NCBI GenBank assembly: GCA_022661535.1
Contig: JAKULF010000016.1
Location: 620,001 to 684,000 of the forward strand
Length of the DNA stretch: 64,000 nucleotides
Reading direction: 5' to 3'
Source of the DNA: Eutypa lata
Lineage: Eukaryota > Ascomycota > Sordariomycetes > Xylariales > Diatrypaceae
Positions 1 to 10,587 of the stretch are shown here, piece after piece (the first letter of the stretch is position 1; each line of letters starts with the position of its first letter). The position numbers and the translations under genes are program-made. The notes below the pieces were generated by a model, which was not told where the DNA came from, searched no databases, and worked only from the letters and a program-made list of their open reading frames with translations.

Positions 1-2
1 CG

Positions 3-221
3 CCCAAACTGGACGCGATGAAGTTCGATACCGCGTTGAATGCGCAGTGTGGAAACCTCACGACAATCGCTACGGAAGGGGCTGCTACCAACTTTACCGA
101 GAATACCGTATTAGGACTACCAATCAAGGAGATATTCGGAGCCGACCCTGCTGGCTTCGCTACGCCCTTCGTCTCGGTTTTGATCATCTTGGTGATGGGT
201 GGAACGTTCATGTCGTTGTAA
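3..221 (+). CDS. C-terminal end of an unrecognised, possibly GPI-anchored protein (partial)
   Basis: An open frame enters from the left edge and runs to a stop at 219-221, so only the last 72 or so residues are visible. They contain one Cys, two N-glycosylation sequons (Asn-Leu-Thr and Asn-Phe-Thr) and a final stretch of about 20 hydrophobic residues that ends four residues before the stop with no charged tail. A small-residue region (Gly-Ala-Asp-Pro-Ala-Gly) precedes it. That layout fits a GPI-attachment signal on a secreted protein, or a tail anchor. I do not recognise the family and propose no function. The true start lies outside the window. Confidence 0.55.
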   Translation, partial: PKLDAMKFDTALNAQCGNLTTIATEGAATNFTENTVLGLPIKEIFGADPAGFATPFVSVLIILVMGGTFMSL

Positions 222-1598
222 AACGAGCAGTCTTTGTGGACTTTTTTGTTACGCGGAGTGGAAGAGGATCGATTTGGATATTGGGAGGTAGTCGATCGAG
301 GGTACCGGGCAGGCTACTCGTCGGTAGTCATTTCATTTTAGGTCTCAGCAGCTCAGGCTGTTGCAAGGAAGACTGGGGCACTACCTCTAGATGATTGATA
401 TGATGGCATCATCTCTATTCATACTATGTATGTAAAGCTACTTGCATATGTAGTTTGATCTCTGGTTCAGTACACTACTTAATGTTGCCAATCAAATGAG
501 GATAATTCTTGAAGATGAATCAATGTGTTTGATCTTAAGTAGCGGCATTCCCTACATCTGAAACGTTTATGATCCTAGGCAAATCTATATCCAACCACTT
601 ACCACCCCAGCTCAACTACGATTAATGCCGCAAGCCATGCATTTACTTGTCTGCTGGATGGGCGATCACATGAAGATAACTGTATGAAACATTGTTAAGA
701 TCTGCTCTAGTAGCTGCTCACCTGCTCTATGGATGCAAGCTATATATCAGGAAGTGGAGGAGTATGCATACTTAGCTTACAGTCCGAGATGGCTCTAAGA
801 CCACCTAAGCCGTACAAAACAGGCTGGAGATCGTCAATAGACGACTTTACTCCAGAGTATGAAATGTTGAGATGGTCGAAGATATCTGCACTTATCCCAC
901 CCACTAGAGCTCAAGAATTCCTTTAAGCGTCGTCGAGATGATTGGATATTAAGAGATATGTATTCAATAACTAGGTAGGCAGTTACAGTTCTGACAGGCA
1001 GACGGGCAGATAGGCTTCTTTCAGTTGGGGATTAGGTATGGATGCCAAGACTCTTTAGCACTCTAATAGCGCCCCTAACTAGCGGGGTTCGAAGCCCCCC
1101 AATCACTGTGATTGACAGCTTCTGCAGTACTAAAGATAGAGCCCTAGATAAGAGCTACATACTAGGTATGTATGGATGGAGTGATCTACGTCATTGTTTT
1201 CCAAACAAAACAAGCATCAGAAGTCACACACATGTAGACGGACACTATGAATAGAGAATCATGAGCCCTTCTCACTGATTACCACTACCCGTATGGAGTC
1301 CATATTCAGTACCTTCCTATAATTCCCATCCCGGACTTAGTTTAACCCTTTTCTGTATTATAATCATTATAATTCAACCTAAGGTAATACCTACCTATAC
1401 CTAGACAGCTAGACAATCAAGAGACGCGAGGGCTCTTGATTATCGGACCATTCCTTCCCTACGCACGTCAGTCTGCTATTGACCACCGTGAAGCTGAAAC
1501 TTTGGTTTATCAAGAAGGAGAAATCTGTGTGCCTGCATTGATGTAGGCAACCATTGTTTTGTAAAGAAACGTTCGAGTCGTCTTAGGTGTTTGAAGAT
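222..1598. other. Intergenic stretch, no gene seen
   Basis: Downstream flank of the left-edge gene and upstream flank of the CSC1-like gene. Open frames here (729-926, 1042-1254, 1476-1700 on the minus strand) are short, lack family features and sit in AT-rich low-complexity sequence. The 1476-1700 frame overlaps the first exon of the channel gene in antisense. A T-arm-like stretch near 1090 was considered and rejected as a tRNA. Confidence 0.6.
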
Positions 1599-4500
1599 AT
1601 GGATTTCCAGGCAGATTACAACGAGCCTCAAGATGGCATTGCCGTCTTGAACAACAGCGTAAGTCTTGTCGCCCCCCTCTAGCATACTATCGCACGACAT
1701 GAGACAGCATGGTCGACTTACAATCAGTGGTTCATATTCTAGTCTAAAACCTCATCTACTCTGGCTTCGGTTTTATCTGCCTTCGTTCCCACGTGGGTGA
1801 GTCTGCACTGAACAGCTCCACTTCATCAATCTTGTATATTAACCCTACTTAGGCGACAAGTCTTGGTTTCATTATGATATTCGTGTTGATTCGACAGAGG
1901 TTTCCTAATATATATGCCCCTCGGACATTCATGGGAACGATACCGGAAAGGTGAGTAGGCTCACCTAGCTCTTCCTCAGCGTGTCACCTTTCTAACTTGG
2001 GTCTATAGACACCGGACTCCATTCTCCGGTCAAGGGGTATTGGATTGGCTCCGTGCGATGAGGAAACTTCCGGACAAGTTCGTCTTGTATCACCACCAGT
2101 GTCTCGATGCATATCTCTTTCTTCGCTTCTTACAAACCGTCATCTTCATCTGCGTTGTAGGCTGCTGTTTGACCTGGCCCATCCTTATGCCTATCAATGC
2201 TGCTGGCGGGGGCACTGCAACAGAGTTTGAAAAGATTGGCATAGGAAATATCGACCAAATCCGATTTTTCTATGCGCACGCCGTCTTAGCTTGCGTGTTC
2301 TTTGGCTTCGTCCTGTTCACCATAGCCCGTGAACGACTATGGCTCGTGGGCCTACGCCAGGCATGGTTTCTCGCCAAACCAAATGTAGAACGACTCTCAT
2401 CCCGGACGGTGCTCTTCCTTAGCGCCCCGACTGAAGCTCTGGACGAGGGGAATATGAAGACCTACTTTGGCGATGGGGCGGTGCGCATCTGGCCAGTCAC
2501 AAAAGCGGAGGCTCTAGAAGCCCTCGTTTCAGACCGCAACGAAAAGGTAGAAAAGCTCGAAGACGCAGAGATGTCTTTAATCCGCAGAGCTAACCGTAGA
2601 GCCCGGAGATACCTTCGAAGGAGCAGTCAGGAACATGGCGGCGAGCCAAGTCGCGATGGCGTACCTGATGCGGCGATCAAGTCGAGCAGGCCGAAGCATT
2701 CCCTGAAAATCTTAGGGATGGGTAAGAAGGTCGATGCCATAGAATGGCTGCGAGAGCAGGTCAAAAGTAAACAAGATGAGATTGAGGATATGAGGAAGTC
2801 GTATGATCCAGGTGATCCTCGAGGCGCTGCAGCTGTGTTTGTCGAGTTCAAGACTCTAGCCGAAGCTCAGCGCGCATGTCAACAAGTCGCATCAGCCGAT
2901 GTGCTAGCTCTGACTCCCCGATACGTTGGAGTATCACCAAGTGAGGTGTTCTGGGGCAACCTCACCATCCCCCATGCCCGTAGAATATCTCAGGATGGTA
3001 TTGCTTCTGCTATCATCATTGCCACGATAGTATTCTGGTCGGTCCCAACCGGTTTTGTCGGTCTCATCTCCAACATTGGTCGCCTCGCGGAAACCGTCGA
3101 GTGGCTTAGTTTCCTCAAAGGACTTCCGAAGCCCGTAATAGGGCTTCTTTCCGGTCTCCTCCCACCCCTAGCGCTAAGTACGCTGAGCTCGTACGTAGCG
3201 ATCATATTCAGATGTAAGCATTGTCTTCCCCTTTGGCACCTCACCATTCTCTAACAATATCTAGATGTATTCAGAACCTTTGGCAGCCCGACGACCACAG
3301 CCAACGAGCTCAGAGTTCAGAAATGGTATTATGTCTTCCAGGTTGTGCAGGTATTCCTCGTTACCACGGTGTTCTCTAGCGGAGCCGCCGTGGCTTCCGA
3401 GTTACTTGAGAGAGCTCGAGATCCCACTTCGATTCCAGAACTACTGGCGAAGCAACTTCCTAGCGCCTCGAACTTCTACTTGACATGTAAGTACTAAAAA
3501 CAAGTTAATATCTTACCTTTATGTCCTGTTCTAGAACCTTCTACAAGATGAGAGGAAAAATTAAATACTGACTTGTTTTCACTAACTAGATTTCATAATA
3601 CAGGGAACTACGTCTGCGGCAGATAATTTGCTGAATTATTCTGATTTGTTTGAATATCTGCTTCTCGAACGATACGCTGATAAGACACCACGCGAGAAGT
3701 TTAACCGCTACACTAGCATGAAAAGCATAGCATGGGGGAAGGTTTTCCCGAAGGTACGTTGTACACTACACTACGGCTCACTCGCGGGAGTGATGAATAG
3801 TAACTAACGTTAATATATATAGTTTGCAAACTTCGCGATCATCGGTTAGTTGTGCCGTTTCCAACTCTTTACCTACCTTTATTCTATGTAGAATACATTC
3901 CACTGACAAAACATGTAGCCATTGCCTATTCCTGCATTTCGCCACTAGTTCTTGGTTTCGCTGCCGCTGGATTGGCTCTCTACTATTTCTCGTACCGGTA
4001 TAATCTCCTTTTTGTCATACAACCCAAGATAGACACAAAAGGGCAAGCCTACATTCTCGCCCTGCAGCATCTACTCACCGGCGTCTACATCGGCGAGTTG
4101 GCTTTGGTTGGCATTTTCGCGCTCAGGAAAGCCACTGGCCCCCTGGTTATTGTTGCTGCCTTGTTCATTATCACCGTCATATTCAACACGTTGATGGATA
4201 AATATCTCGCACCCCTCGAAGATTTTCTGCCCACAGAATTAGCCAGCGGAGCCGAGGGAAGCCAAGAATCGACACCTCTACTCAGCTCAGTAGGAGACGT
4301 GGAGTCCCAGACGGAATCCCAGATCCAGCGTCTAGGCCAGCGCGCCCGCGTCCCACCAACTATCGCGCGACATGTTTTCAATCCCTTAGCTAGGTTTTTC
4401 GAACCACATATCTTTGCGTCATACCAGGCGATGCGATCCTGGATCGAGAAGGGAGATTACGATGCCATGCTAGACGACACCCCGGAGTACAAGGAAGAAG

Positions 4501-4724
4501 ATTTGAAGAAGGCATACTTGAACCCCGCACTGACAAGCCCGACACCACCTATCTGGCTAGCCAAGGACGAATTCGACATCAGCAGCGTCGAGGTCAGAGA
4601 AAATGAAGAGGATGGACTAAAATCAAGTGACCGAGGTGCCTGGCTCCTCAGGAACGGAAACATCCGGTGGAAAGGGGAGGATTTTACGGACGTGCCAATC
4701 TGGAAAGAAAAGGTTAACTACTAA
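1599..4724 (+). CDS. CSC1/OSCA (RSN1/DUF221) family osmosensitive cation channel
   Basis: Exons 1599-1658, 1743-1796, 1853-1950, 2009-3213, 3265-3486, 3590-3753, 3823-3844 and 3892-4724 join in frame to 885 residues, normal for this family (about 780-1,000). It opens with a short extracellular N-terminus and TM0. Two further helices follow (about residues 92-175). Next comes the charged PHM7 cytosolic domain (about 200-395, with a coiled, Arg/Lys-rich insertion). The 7-TM channel core (about 415-700) contains the conserved run Leu-Arg-Val-Gln-Lys-Trp-Tyr-Tyr. The tail is acidic and cytosolic. All introns are 47-103 nt with GTRNGT donors. Family members form hyperosmolality- or tension-gated Ca2+-permeable channels, or lipid scramblases, at the plasma membrane or in internal membranes. 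The family call is firm; the physiological role is inferred. The 22-nt exon 7 is easily missed by gene finders. Confidence 0.93.
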
Positions 4725-5258
4725 AGGGGGATGCTGGAATGACTCAGTTTGATGTGGCCAAGTCAACAATAGCATTAGTTTCACTTATAACAGTTGTGGG
4801 TGGGAGACTACACGATAGCCTTGTGTCAGTGATGAGCGTTTAGGTATACAATACAGCAATGGATGAGATGTTTCTTTGAAATCATGTTGCAGGGTTCTTA
4901 GTAGCAGCTATAGTCATAATCAGAGCTTATAACTTGCTCTGCCTGCGTTAGAGTCTATGTGGCTATAATCCCGAAAGCTCAAAGAGTTGTGTTCATCTGC
5001 AAAGTCTAGAGGCATCATGTCATACGTTAAGGTTAAGGTGAAAAAGAAATCGAACAACTGTAAGGGACTACTATAACTAATTAAGGGGTATCATGTGGGG
5101 CTGGATAGGAGCAAAAAGATGGGGGTAAAAAGAGAGGAGAAAAGAATATGCTATAGTAGACCATAACTAAGTACTTATCCATAACTACCCGCGCCATAGC
5201 CTAAAAGTCCAGGGCAATAGCGCATGCATAAAAAAGAAAATCCGCTTGTTGCAATTTT
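4725..5258. other. Intergenic stretch, 3' flank of the channel gene
   Basis: Holds the presumed 3'UTR of the channel gene and the 3' flank of the tRNA gene. No open frame, repeat or RNA gene is visible otherwise. Confidence 0.6.
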
Positions 5259-5347
5259 CTGCCAATGTGAGGATCGAACTCACGATCTTCCGATTTTCTC
5301 GGTGAGAAATTAACAGTCGGACGCCTTAACCGCTGGGCCAATCGGCA
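5259..5347 (-). tRNA. tRNA-Asn (anticodon GTT) with a 16-nt intron
   Basis: Read on the minus strand, the 89 nt fold as a cloverleaf. The acceptor 5' strand TGCCGAT pairs with ATTGGCA at the 3' side (one G-T wobble). A D-arm contains AGCGGTTAA. The anticodon stem TCCGA/TCGGA encloses a loop reading CT-GTT-AA, and the T-arm GTGAG-TTCGATC-CTCAC carries the B box. The anticodon loop is too long by 16 nt. The extra bases follow the position-37 purine, the normal site of nuclear tRNA introns, and include a 6-bp hairpin (TTTCTC/GAGAAA). Removing them leaves a standard 73-nt tRNA. A pol III termination T-run (TTTT on the plus-strand complement) follows within a few bases. Isotype comes from the anticodon only. 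Confidence 0.87.
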
Positions 5348-5630
5348 ATTGTTGGTAACTCCGATTCCTAGGATTATATTTATGCACTCTACTTGGTGCT
5401 AGTCTGGATAGCCAGATAGCTAAGTAGTCTACATTTAACCAACATTGATTGATACTTACCTAAACCTCGCTTACCACCAATTGTTATTGGCTCACCCCCT
5501 TACCTTTCCTCTTCATCGGAATGACATGTCATCATGATTTAATCTTCGCAAACGAATCAAGTAGAGAATTAATGGGATAGTAAATCTCAAGCGAAACCTA
5601 TATTCAATATTGAACTAATCGGAAACTCTA

Positions 5631-5679
5631 GAGGGGGGCGATGTCCTAATGCACAGGCCCCCCATTTGCACACCTTTAA
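5631..5679 (+). repeat. Left terminal inverted repeat
   Basis: GC-rich 49-bp end of the element. It differs from the right end at positions 13, 14 and 32 only. Unlike the interior it still contains CpA dinucleotides. Confidence 0.85.
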
Positions 5680-6659
5680 AGTTCTTTTCACGTATTTCTT
5701 TATAATACCTTTAAATTAATTATTAAAATTAAGCAAATTTATAAACTTATAAATTCGGCCTTTCTTTATAAAACGTATTTTTTACTTTTTAAAGATATTA
5801 AAAATTAAAAATATAAAAAATTAAAAACGTAAAAAATTTAAATTTAAATTTAAATTAATTTTAAAAAATAATAATTATTATTATATTATTATTATATTAA
5901 TATATATAATTATATTAAACTTTATATATTAATATAATTAAATTATAACGTAAATAATTTATAATATAAAATATTTAATAATAAATATAATAATTTTTAT
6001 AAATAATAATATTTAATATTAAATAATATTAAATAATAAAATATAAAAAATTATATTATTATATAAAGTTATATTTTAAATATTATATAATTTACGTTTT
6101 ATATAAAAGTAAATAAATAATAATTTTATATATTTTAATATTATTTTAAAATATAAAATAAATATTTATTATTTTAAATAATTATATAAATTTTAATTTT
6201 ACGTAATATAAATTAAAGTTATTATTTTAATATAATTTAATATTTATTAAGTTTAATAAAAATGAAAATAATTTAATAATATATTATTTTAATTTAATAT
6301 AATATAATATATATATTAAAATTTAATATATTAAAATATTATATATTAATTATAATATTTTTAAATAAATACGTAATAATAATTAATAAATTAACTTTTT
6401 ATTAAAATAATATTATTATTAATTAATTATTTAAAATATTTAAAATAATAAAAGCTTTTATATATAATAATAAAAATTTAAAAGTATTTTTTTTTTTATA
6501 TTTTAAAATTATTATTAAATATTAATATAATATATATTACGTAATAAAAAACCTATTATTGTATAATATAAAAAGTTGTATTTAAAATATGCTTTAAAAT
6601 GATATTATATCGTTTTTAATTATAATTTTATTAAATGTTAAAAGTGAAAGGTTTTAATA

Positions 6660-6708
6660 TTAAAGGTGTGCAAATGAGGGGCCTGTGCATTAGGTGATCG
6701 CCCCCCTC
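6660..6708 (-). repeat. Right terminal inverted repeat
   Basis: Mirror copy of 5631-5679 with 46/49 identity, followed directly by the second TA. Confidence 0.85.
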
Positions 6709-6710
6709 TA

Positions 6711-7075
6711 ACTTGCTAAAATACGGAACTAGGTGAGTAAGAACTACGAAGAAGGGAAGTAATAAAATATTTCTGGGAAAGGAGAATCTCGTACAGCTAA
6801 AAACACAATCAGGCGGGTTAGGCAAGGAAGGCTATAGATTTCTTTTCACATGTTACCAAAGCTAAAGGGTGTATAAGTCAAGATTGCTATGTAAAAATAC
6901 GAAAATATCATGTGCACGTCAATGCACTCCATAGGCATATAAAGCTTGAATAAAATGCCAGCCACAAGAGACTCCGTGCCATATACCCCAATATCCCATA
7001 CTCCCATGTCAGACCCGAGATCCTAGCCATTACGCCTAGACCCATCCTAACTTTCTACGATGCTGAGCAAGAAGG
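6711..7075. other. Intergenic stretch, nothing recognised
   Basis: Short spacer between the transposon relic and the stop codon of the minus-strand gene at 7076. It probably contains that gene's 3'UTR. A minus-strand frame over 6631-6825 crosses the transposon end and is discounted. Confidence 0.5.
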
Positions 7076-7835
7076 CTAGGCGCGAATGTTTGCCACCATG
7101 TAAACGATAGGGTCGTAAAAGTTTCCTTCGCCATCGCTTTGTGGCATAGTAAGGCCGACGTAACTATGGATTCTCCCATCGCTATTGATCAGAGTTCGAA
7201 AGCGTCTAATAAGGGAAGTAACAATCTGGGCCAACGTGTTGTTGCGGGCAAATGCGCTGTAGGGCGCTGTTCCATGTTCACATCGAAGGATACAACCCTC
7301 ATTGAACCGATTCCCCTGTCCAGCCGCTCTGAATGCTTTCCTAATAGAATTCACCGTAGCCTCCTCCATTATCTCGGTATATCCGAGGAAGACGAGACCC
7401 TGAAGCTCACCGCCGGCATTCCGGTAATTGTCAATGATGATCTGGGCGTTCCGACCACCCCCGGTGATTGTGGGTAGGCCGTCAGTGTTGACGTAGTGGG
7501 TAACGTATACGCCGTATTCCGGAGCTACCGAGTAGGTATAGACGGGGTATGTACTGTTGTTCGGAAAGTAGAGATCTGACGTGAACCAACTGTCAAGGGA
7601 AGGTACCTCACATTCGTAGATAGCTAACATCTGGTTTATAGGAGCTACCTCGTATTGTTCGGGATTTCGCCACGGTCCCCTTCTCATGCCCATCTCTTCG
7701 ATGGTGAGCATCTGTTGTTGATCCCCCACTGTAATACATATAATTAGTAATATATCTCACTAAATAGCTACTTGTAACGTAGGATATATGTGTCTTAAGG
7801 GCGAAACCCTCTTCGAGACTAATGAGAGGAACCAT
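7076..7835 (-). CDS. Hypothetical protein, unrecognised family
   Basis: Exon 2 (7728-7076) encodes about 217 residues with balanced composition, unlike the surrounding AT-rich DNA, and no long low-complexity run. Features seen: a Gly-Gly-Gly-Arg-Asn segment, two Cys close together (Gly-Cys-Ile-Leu-Arg-Cys) and a C-terminal hydrophobic strand. No signal peptide or membrane helix is evident. At the 5' side, TTACAG precedes the exon. A first exon 7835-7772 (possibly starting further up at 7886) would join in phase and create the Met codon across the junction, but the intron would be only 43 nt. If that exon is wrong, the first internal Met lies about seven codons into exon 2. I cannot assign a function; it may be lineage-restricted. 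Confidence 0.55.
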
Positions 7836-7886
7836 GGAGTTGAAGTGGAGCAAAAGAAAGTATAAGGGTTGTTTACTTATGAGCAA

Positions 7887-9482
7887 AAAGCCGAGTCCGG
7901 CAGTAGAGTGAGCAGAGCGATAGCTGGAAAGCAGTCGAGTCAGGGGCTATAGAGTATCGATATTGTCAATAGTAATATCAACTACTATAGAACACAGGAT
8001 CGCCAACGTCTCGTGAGCTATAGGTAGGAGGTCAAGATGCGTATATAAGACACTATCAAATATAAATATATGGTAGTATTAGGTCCTGGCTTACTCTCTA
8101 TTCTCCAGAAAATCAAAAGAGGATCTATAGCACCAAGCAAGTGCCTTTTGTAGGCAGAGGCCATGAGACAAGCTGTGTTACCTGATAGATACATTACGTC
8201 AAGCTGTAAATTATGTGTGTGAATCACATGAACTTGGTACTATCTCGCAAGCTTGAATGTAGTCACGAGTGGTTCACTTATGCTAGATGAGATAGAAATT
8301 GTTAGTAGTGATGCTGCGATGCAGTCATTATAAGGTCTATGATTAGGTGGATGGACGGACGCAACCAATGCTCTGAATATATATCACTCCTACCAGGGGC
8401 CAATAGGCACAGGGGACACATATTGGCCGTCTTTTCACAGTAAAATCAACCCACACACAGAGTAAATTCAGCAGTAGCATGTATAATTACATGAATTGTG
8501 ATGCTATCAAAATTCCTATTTTGAATTTTTGATTTAGTATGCACATTTTGACTTCAAAAAATCGAGGTAATTTCCCCTATGAATAATAGTATGAAGAAAC
8601 CATATTTCGGCAAACGCATAAACCGCACGTAAACATAGGCTCTAGTGAATAATAACTATCTCGCAGCAGACCTAGAAGGGCATGTAGTTAGGTCATTGGA
8701 GCCGTTCATCTGAAGTTATGTGCTACACCGGTTATGAATTCGTAATAAACACCAAATAATTACGTAGCAGTAGATGGTGTTCTAAATCATCCCCTACCAT
8801 GTATATAGCCAACTCACCTTCATTATTTTACTATGTTGGGACTACAAGCTTGTGGAACCAGACTCCCTGACCGTATGAAGGAATCACAATCGGCATTGGC
8901 ATAAAAGGGGGTGGCAGAAGTCTCTGTGACGACTCGAATAGAATAGGGGCTCATCGACAAATCTCTATGATATGGTGAATATATTGGGTTGGAAGAAGGG
9001 AGGAATCGAACTAGCTGGAGCATCGTACGGTAGAAGGCTATACTTATAGTACATATTGTCCGGATACCTTAATGCACCCATCCGTATCTCCAGACGACAT
9101 TCCTGTCGTACAGCTTAAACCTGTTAGACACCTGTCGTAACCGTCTCACAGCATCGTACAGTATGCTTCCGAGAGGTGAAGAAGGATCCACAAGAAGCTT
9201 TCTACCTTTCAACTTCACGGGCACAACCATGAGCTGAGCCATTGCATTCTACCCCTGAATGTAAACTTACTATTTGAGTTGACAGTCGAACCTGAACAAT
9301 AATATATAGTTCAAAGACTTCGGTACCTGCATAGGCACTAATGCAAGCCTTACGTCATCCCGCCCATATAGGTAGATCATCAATTAACAGCCAATTCCCA
9401 TCTTCAACCAACACAACTGCGAATGTCCAGTGAATCTAACAGACACGGGTATTAGGTTATCTAATGCCTACGCTTTCTAAAG
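7887..9482. other. Intergenic stretch, no gene seen
   Basis: AT-biased spacer between two divergently placed genes. The minus-strand frames at 8018-8227 and 8823-9023 are short and have no splice or family support. The last 100 bp are presumably the promoter and leader of the RWD gene. Confidence 0.55.
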
Positions 9483-10253
9483 ATGGCGAATGACGAAGCA
9501 GCAGATCGTCTCGAGGCCGAATTAGAGCTACTCCAAGCTATGTACCCAGAAGCAATAAGCTTCTCCCCCAAGGCGCGCGAAGTCAAGTATGTGCATGTCA
9601 CAACCCCTGACATGCCAGCGAGCACACTGATCCTACGCCTACCTGATCTATACCCAACCGAAGGTGTTCCAGAAGTTCTGTCCGCCAGCGGCCTGCAAAG
9701 AGAAGATCTCCGGTCGTCCGCCAAGGAAGCAGTTTCAAATTTGGGACTATTGCCCGGGGAAGAGGTTTTAGATGCCATCATCTTGAGCTTTCAGGATCTT
9801 TTGCACACACGCGCATCGCTGCTGAGTGAGGGACAAGATAAAGCCAAAAACGGATCTAGCAGGCAGGACGGAGACACCGACGACGAACAATTCAGGACAG
9901 TTGTCATATGGCTGCATCATCTACTAAATACGAATAAGCGCAAGCTAGCACTGAACCCGACTATGGCTGGCTCCCAAATCAACGGGATGACAAAACCTGG
10001 GTATCCGGGAGTTCTTGTCTTCTCTGGTCGCAAGTCATCTGTCGACGCGCATGTTAGCGAGCTAAGAAGCCAGCGATGGCAGGCTTTTCAGGTTAGGTAT
10101 GACAGTGAGGATGATGTTGAGGTAGATAACAAGAGCTGGTCTTTCGAACATGGGACGGGGATCCGCGAGGTCGAGTCTATGAGCGATCTTACCCAAAGCA
10201 TATCGAATTCAGAGCAGAGACGGATATTTCTTAACGCTATTGGCGTAAGATAG
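9483..10253 (+). CDS. RWD domain protein with C-terminal DUF1115/Prp3-C-like domain
   Basis: Single-exon 256-residue protein. Residues about 5-110 form an RWD domain: an acidic helix (Leu-Glu-Ala-Glu-Leu-Glu-Leu-Leu-Gln-Ala-Met-Tyr-Pro) and the family's Tyr-Pro element in Leu-Pro-Asp-Leu-Tyr-Pro. Residues about 135-255 resemble the DUF1115 domain of RWDD2-type proteins, including a helix with Trp-Leu-His-His-Leu-Leu and the block Gly-Tyr-Pro-Gly-Val-Leu-Val-Phe-Ser-Gly. The start ATG follows AAG and begins a plausible domain at once. The cellular role of this family is not established; RWD domains usually mediate protein contacts. The family call is good and the function unknown. Confidence 0.85.
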   Translation: MANDEAADRLEAELELLQAMYPEAISFSPKAREVKYVHVTTPDMPASTLILRLPDLYPTEGVPEVLSASGLQREDLRSSAKEAVSNLGLLPGEEVLDAIILSFQDLLHTRASLLSEGQDKAKNGSSRQDGDTDDEQFRTVVIWLHHLLNTNKRKLALNPTMAGSQINGMTKPGYPGVLVFSGRKSSVDAHVSELRSQRWQAFQVRYDSEDDVEVDNKSWSFEHGTGIREVESMSDLTQSISNSEQRRIFLNAIGVR

Positions 10254-10587
10254 GTGAGCTTGGACAGGCTGTTCGTCGCTAGACACGAGGTTAGATTCTA
10301 TGAACATTCAATAAGATGGGTGCACTGAGATAACACACGTCGGACAGCCAAGCAGAAGTGAGGACACCTTAGTACCTATTGAAACATAGTGAGGGTATAT
10401 TGGGTCTATAAAAACAACAAAATTGTAATTACACAATTTTGATTAAGTTACATGATGGGAAATTAACAGCTCCGTCATGATGGTTAGGATCTAACGACGT
10501 CGCCTAGAGATATGGCATGATAAGGGTATGGGGTATCTTGAAGAGCTTTAAGAGCCGTGTTTGTTCCAGAAAACCAAGAGGATTCTT
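10254..10587. other. Convergent 3' flanks
   Basis: Between the stop of the RWD gene (+) and the stop of the phosphate permease (-). AT-rich, with a short inverted repeat near 10415-10442 (acaaaattgt / acacaattttg) that may assist 3'-end formation. No gene. Confidence 0.5.

Larger units (their letters stand above)
5629..6710. mobile_element. DNA-transposon relic with 49-bp TIRs and TA target duplication (Tc1/mariner-like), RIP-type interior
   Basis: The element spans 5631-6708 (1,078 bp). Its first 49 bases (5631-5679) match the reverse complement of its last 49 (6660-6708) at 46 positions. Both ends start GAGGGGGGCGAT and share the core CCTAATGCACAGGCCCC. The element is bracketed by TA (5629-5630 and 6709-6710), the target duplication typical of the Tc1/mariner superfamily. 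The interior (about 5690-6650) is almost pure A/T: remaining C is mostly in CpG or CpT, and CpA is nearly absent, the footprint of RIP. No reading frame survives. It could be an internally deleted element or a MITE rather than a full mariner copy. Confidence 0.85.

Noticed and set aside
1075..1115. GGTTCGAAGCC resembling a tRNA B box with a short G/C stem
   Set aside because: No matching acceptor, D or anticodon arm can be folded around it within tRNA distance.
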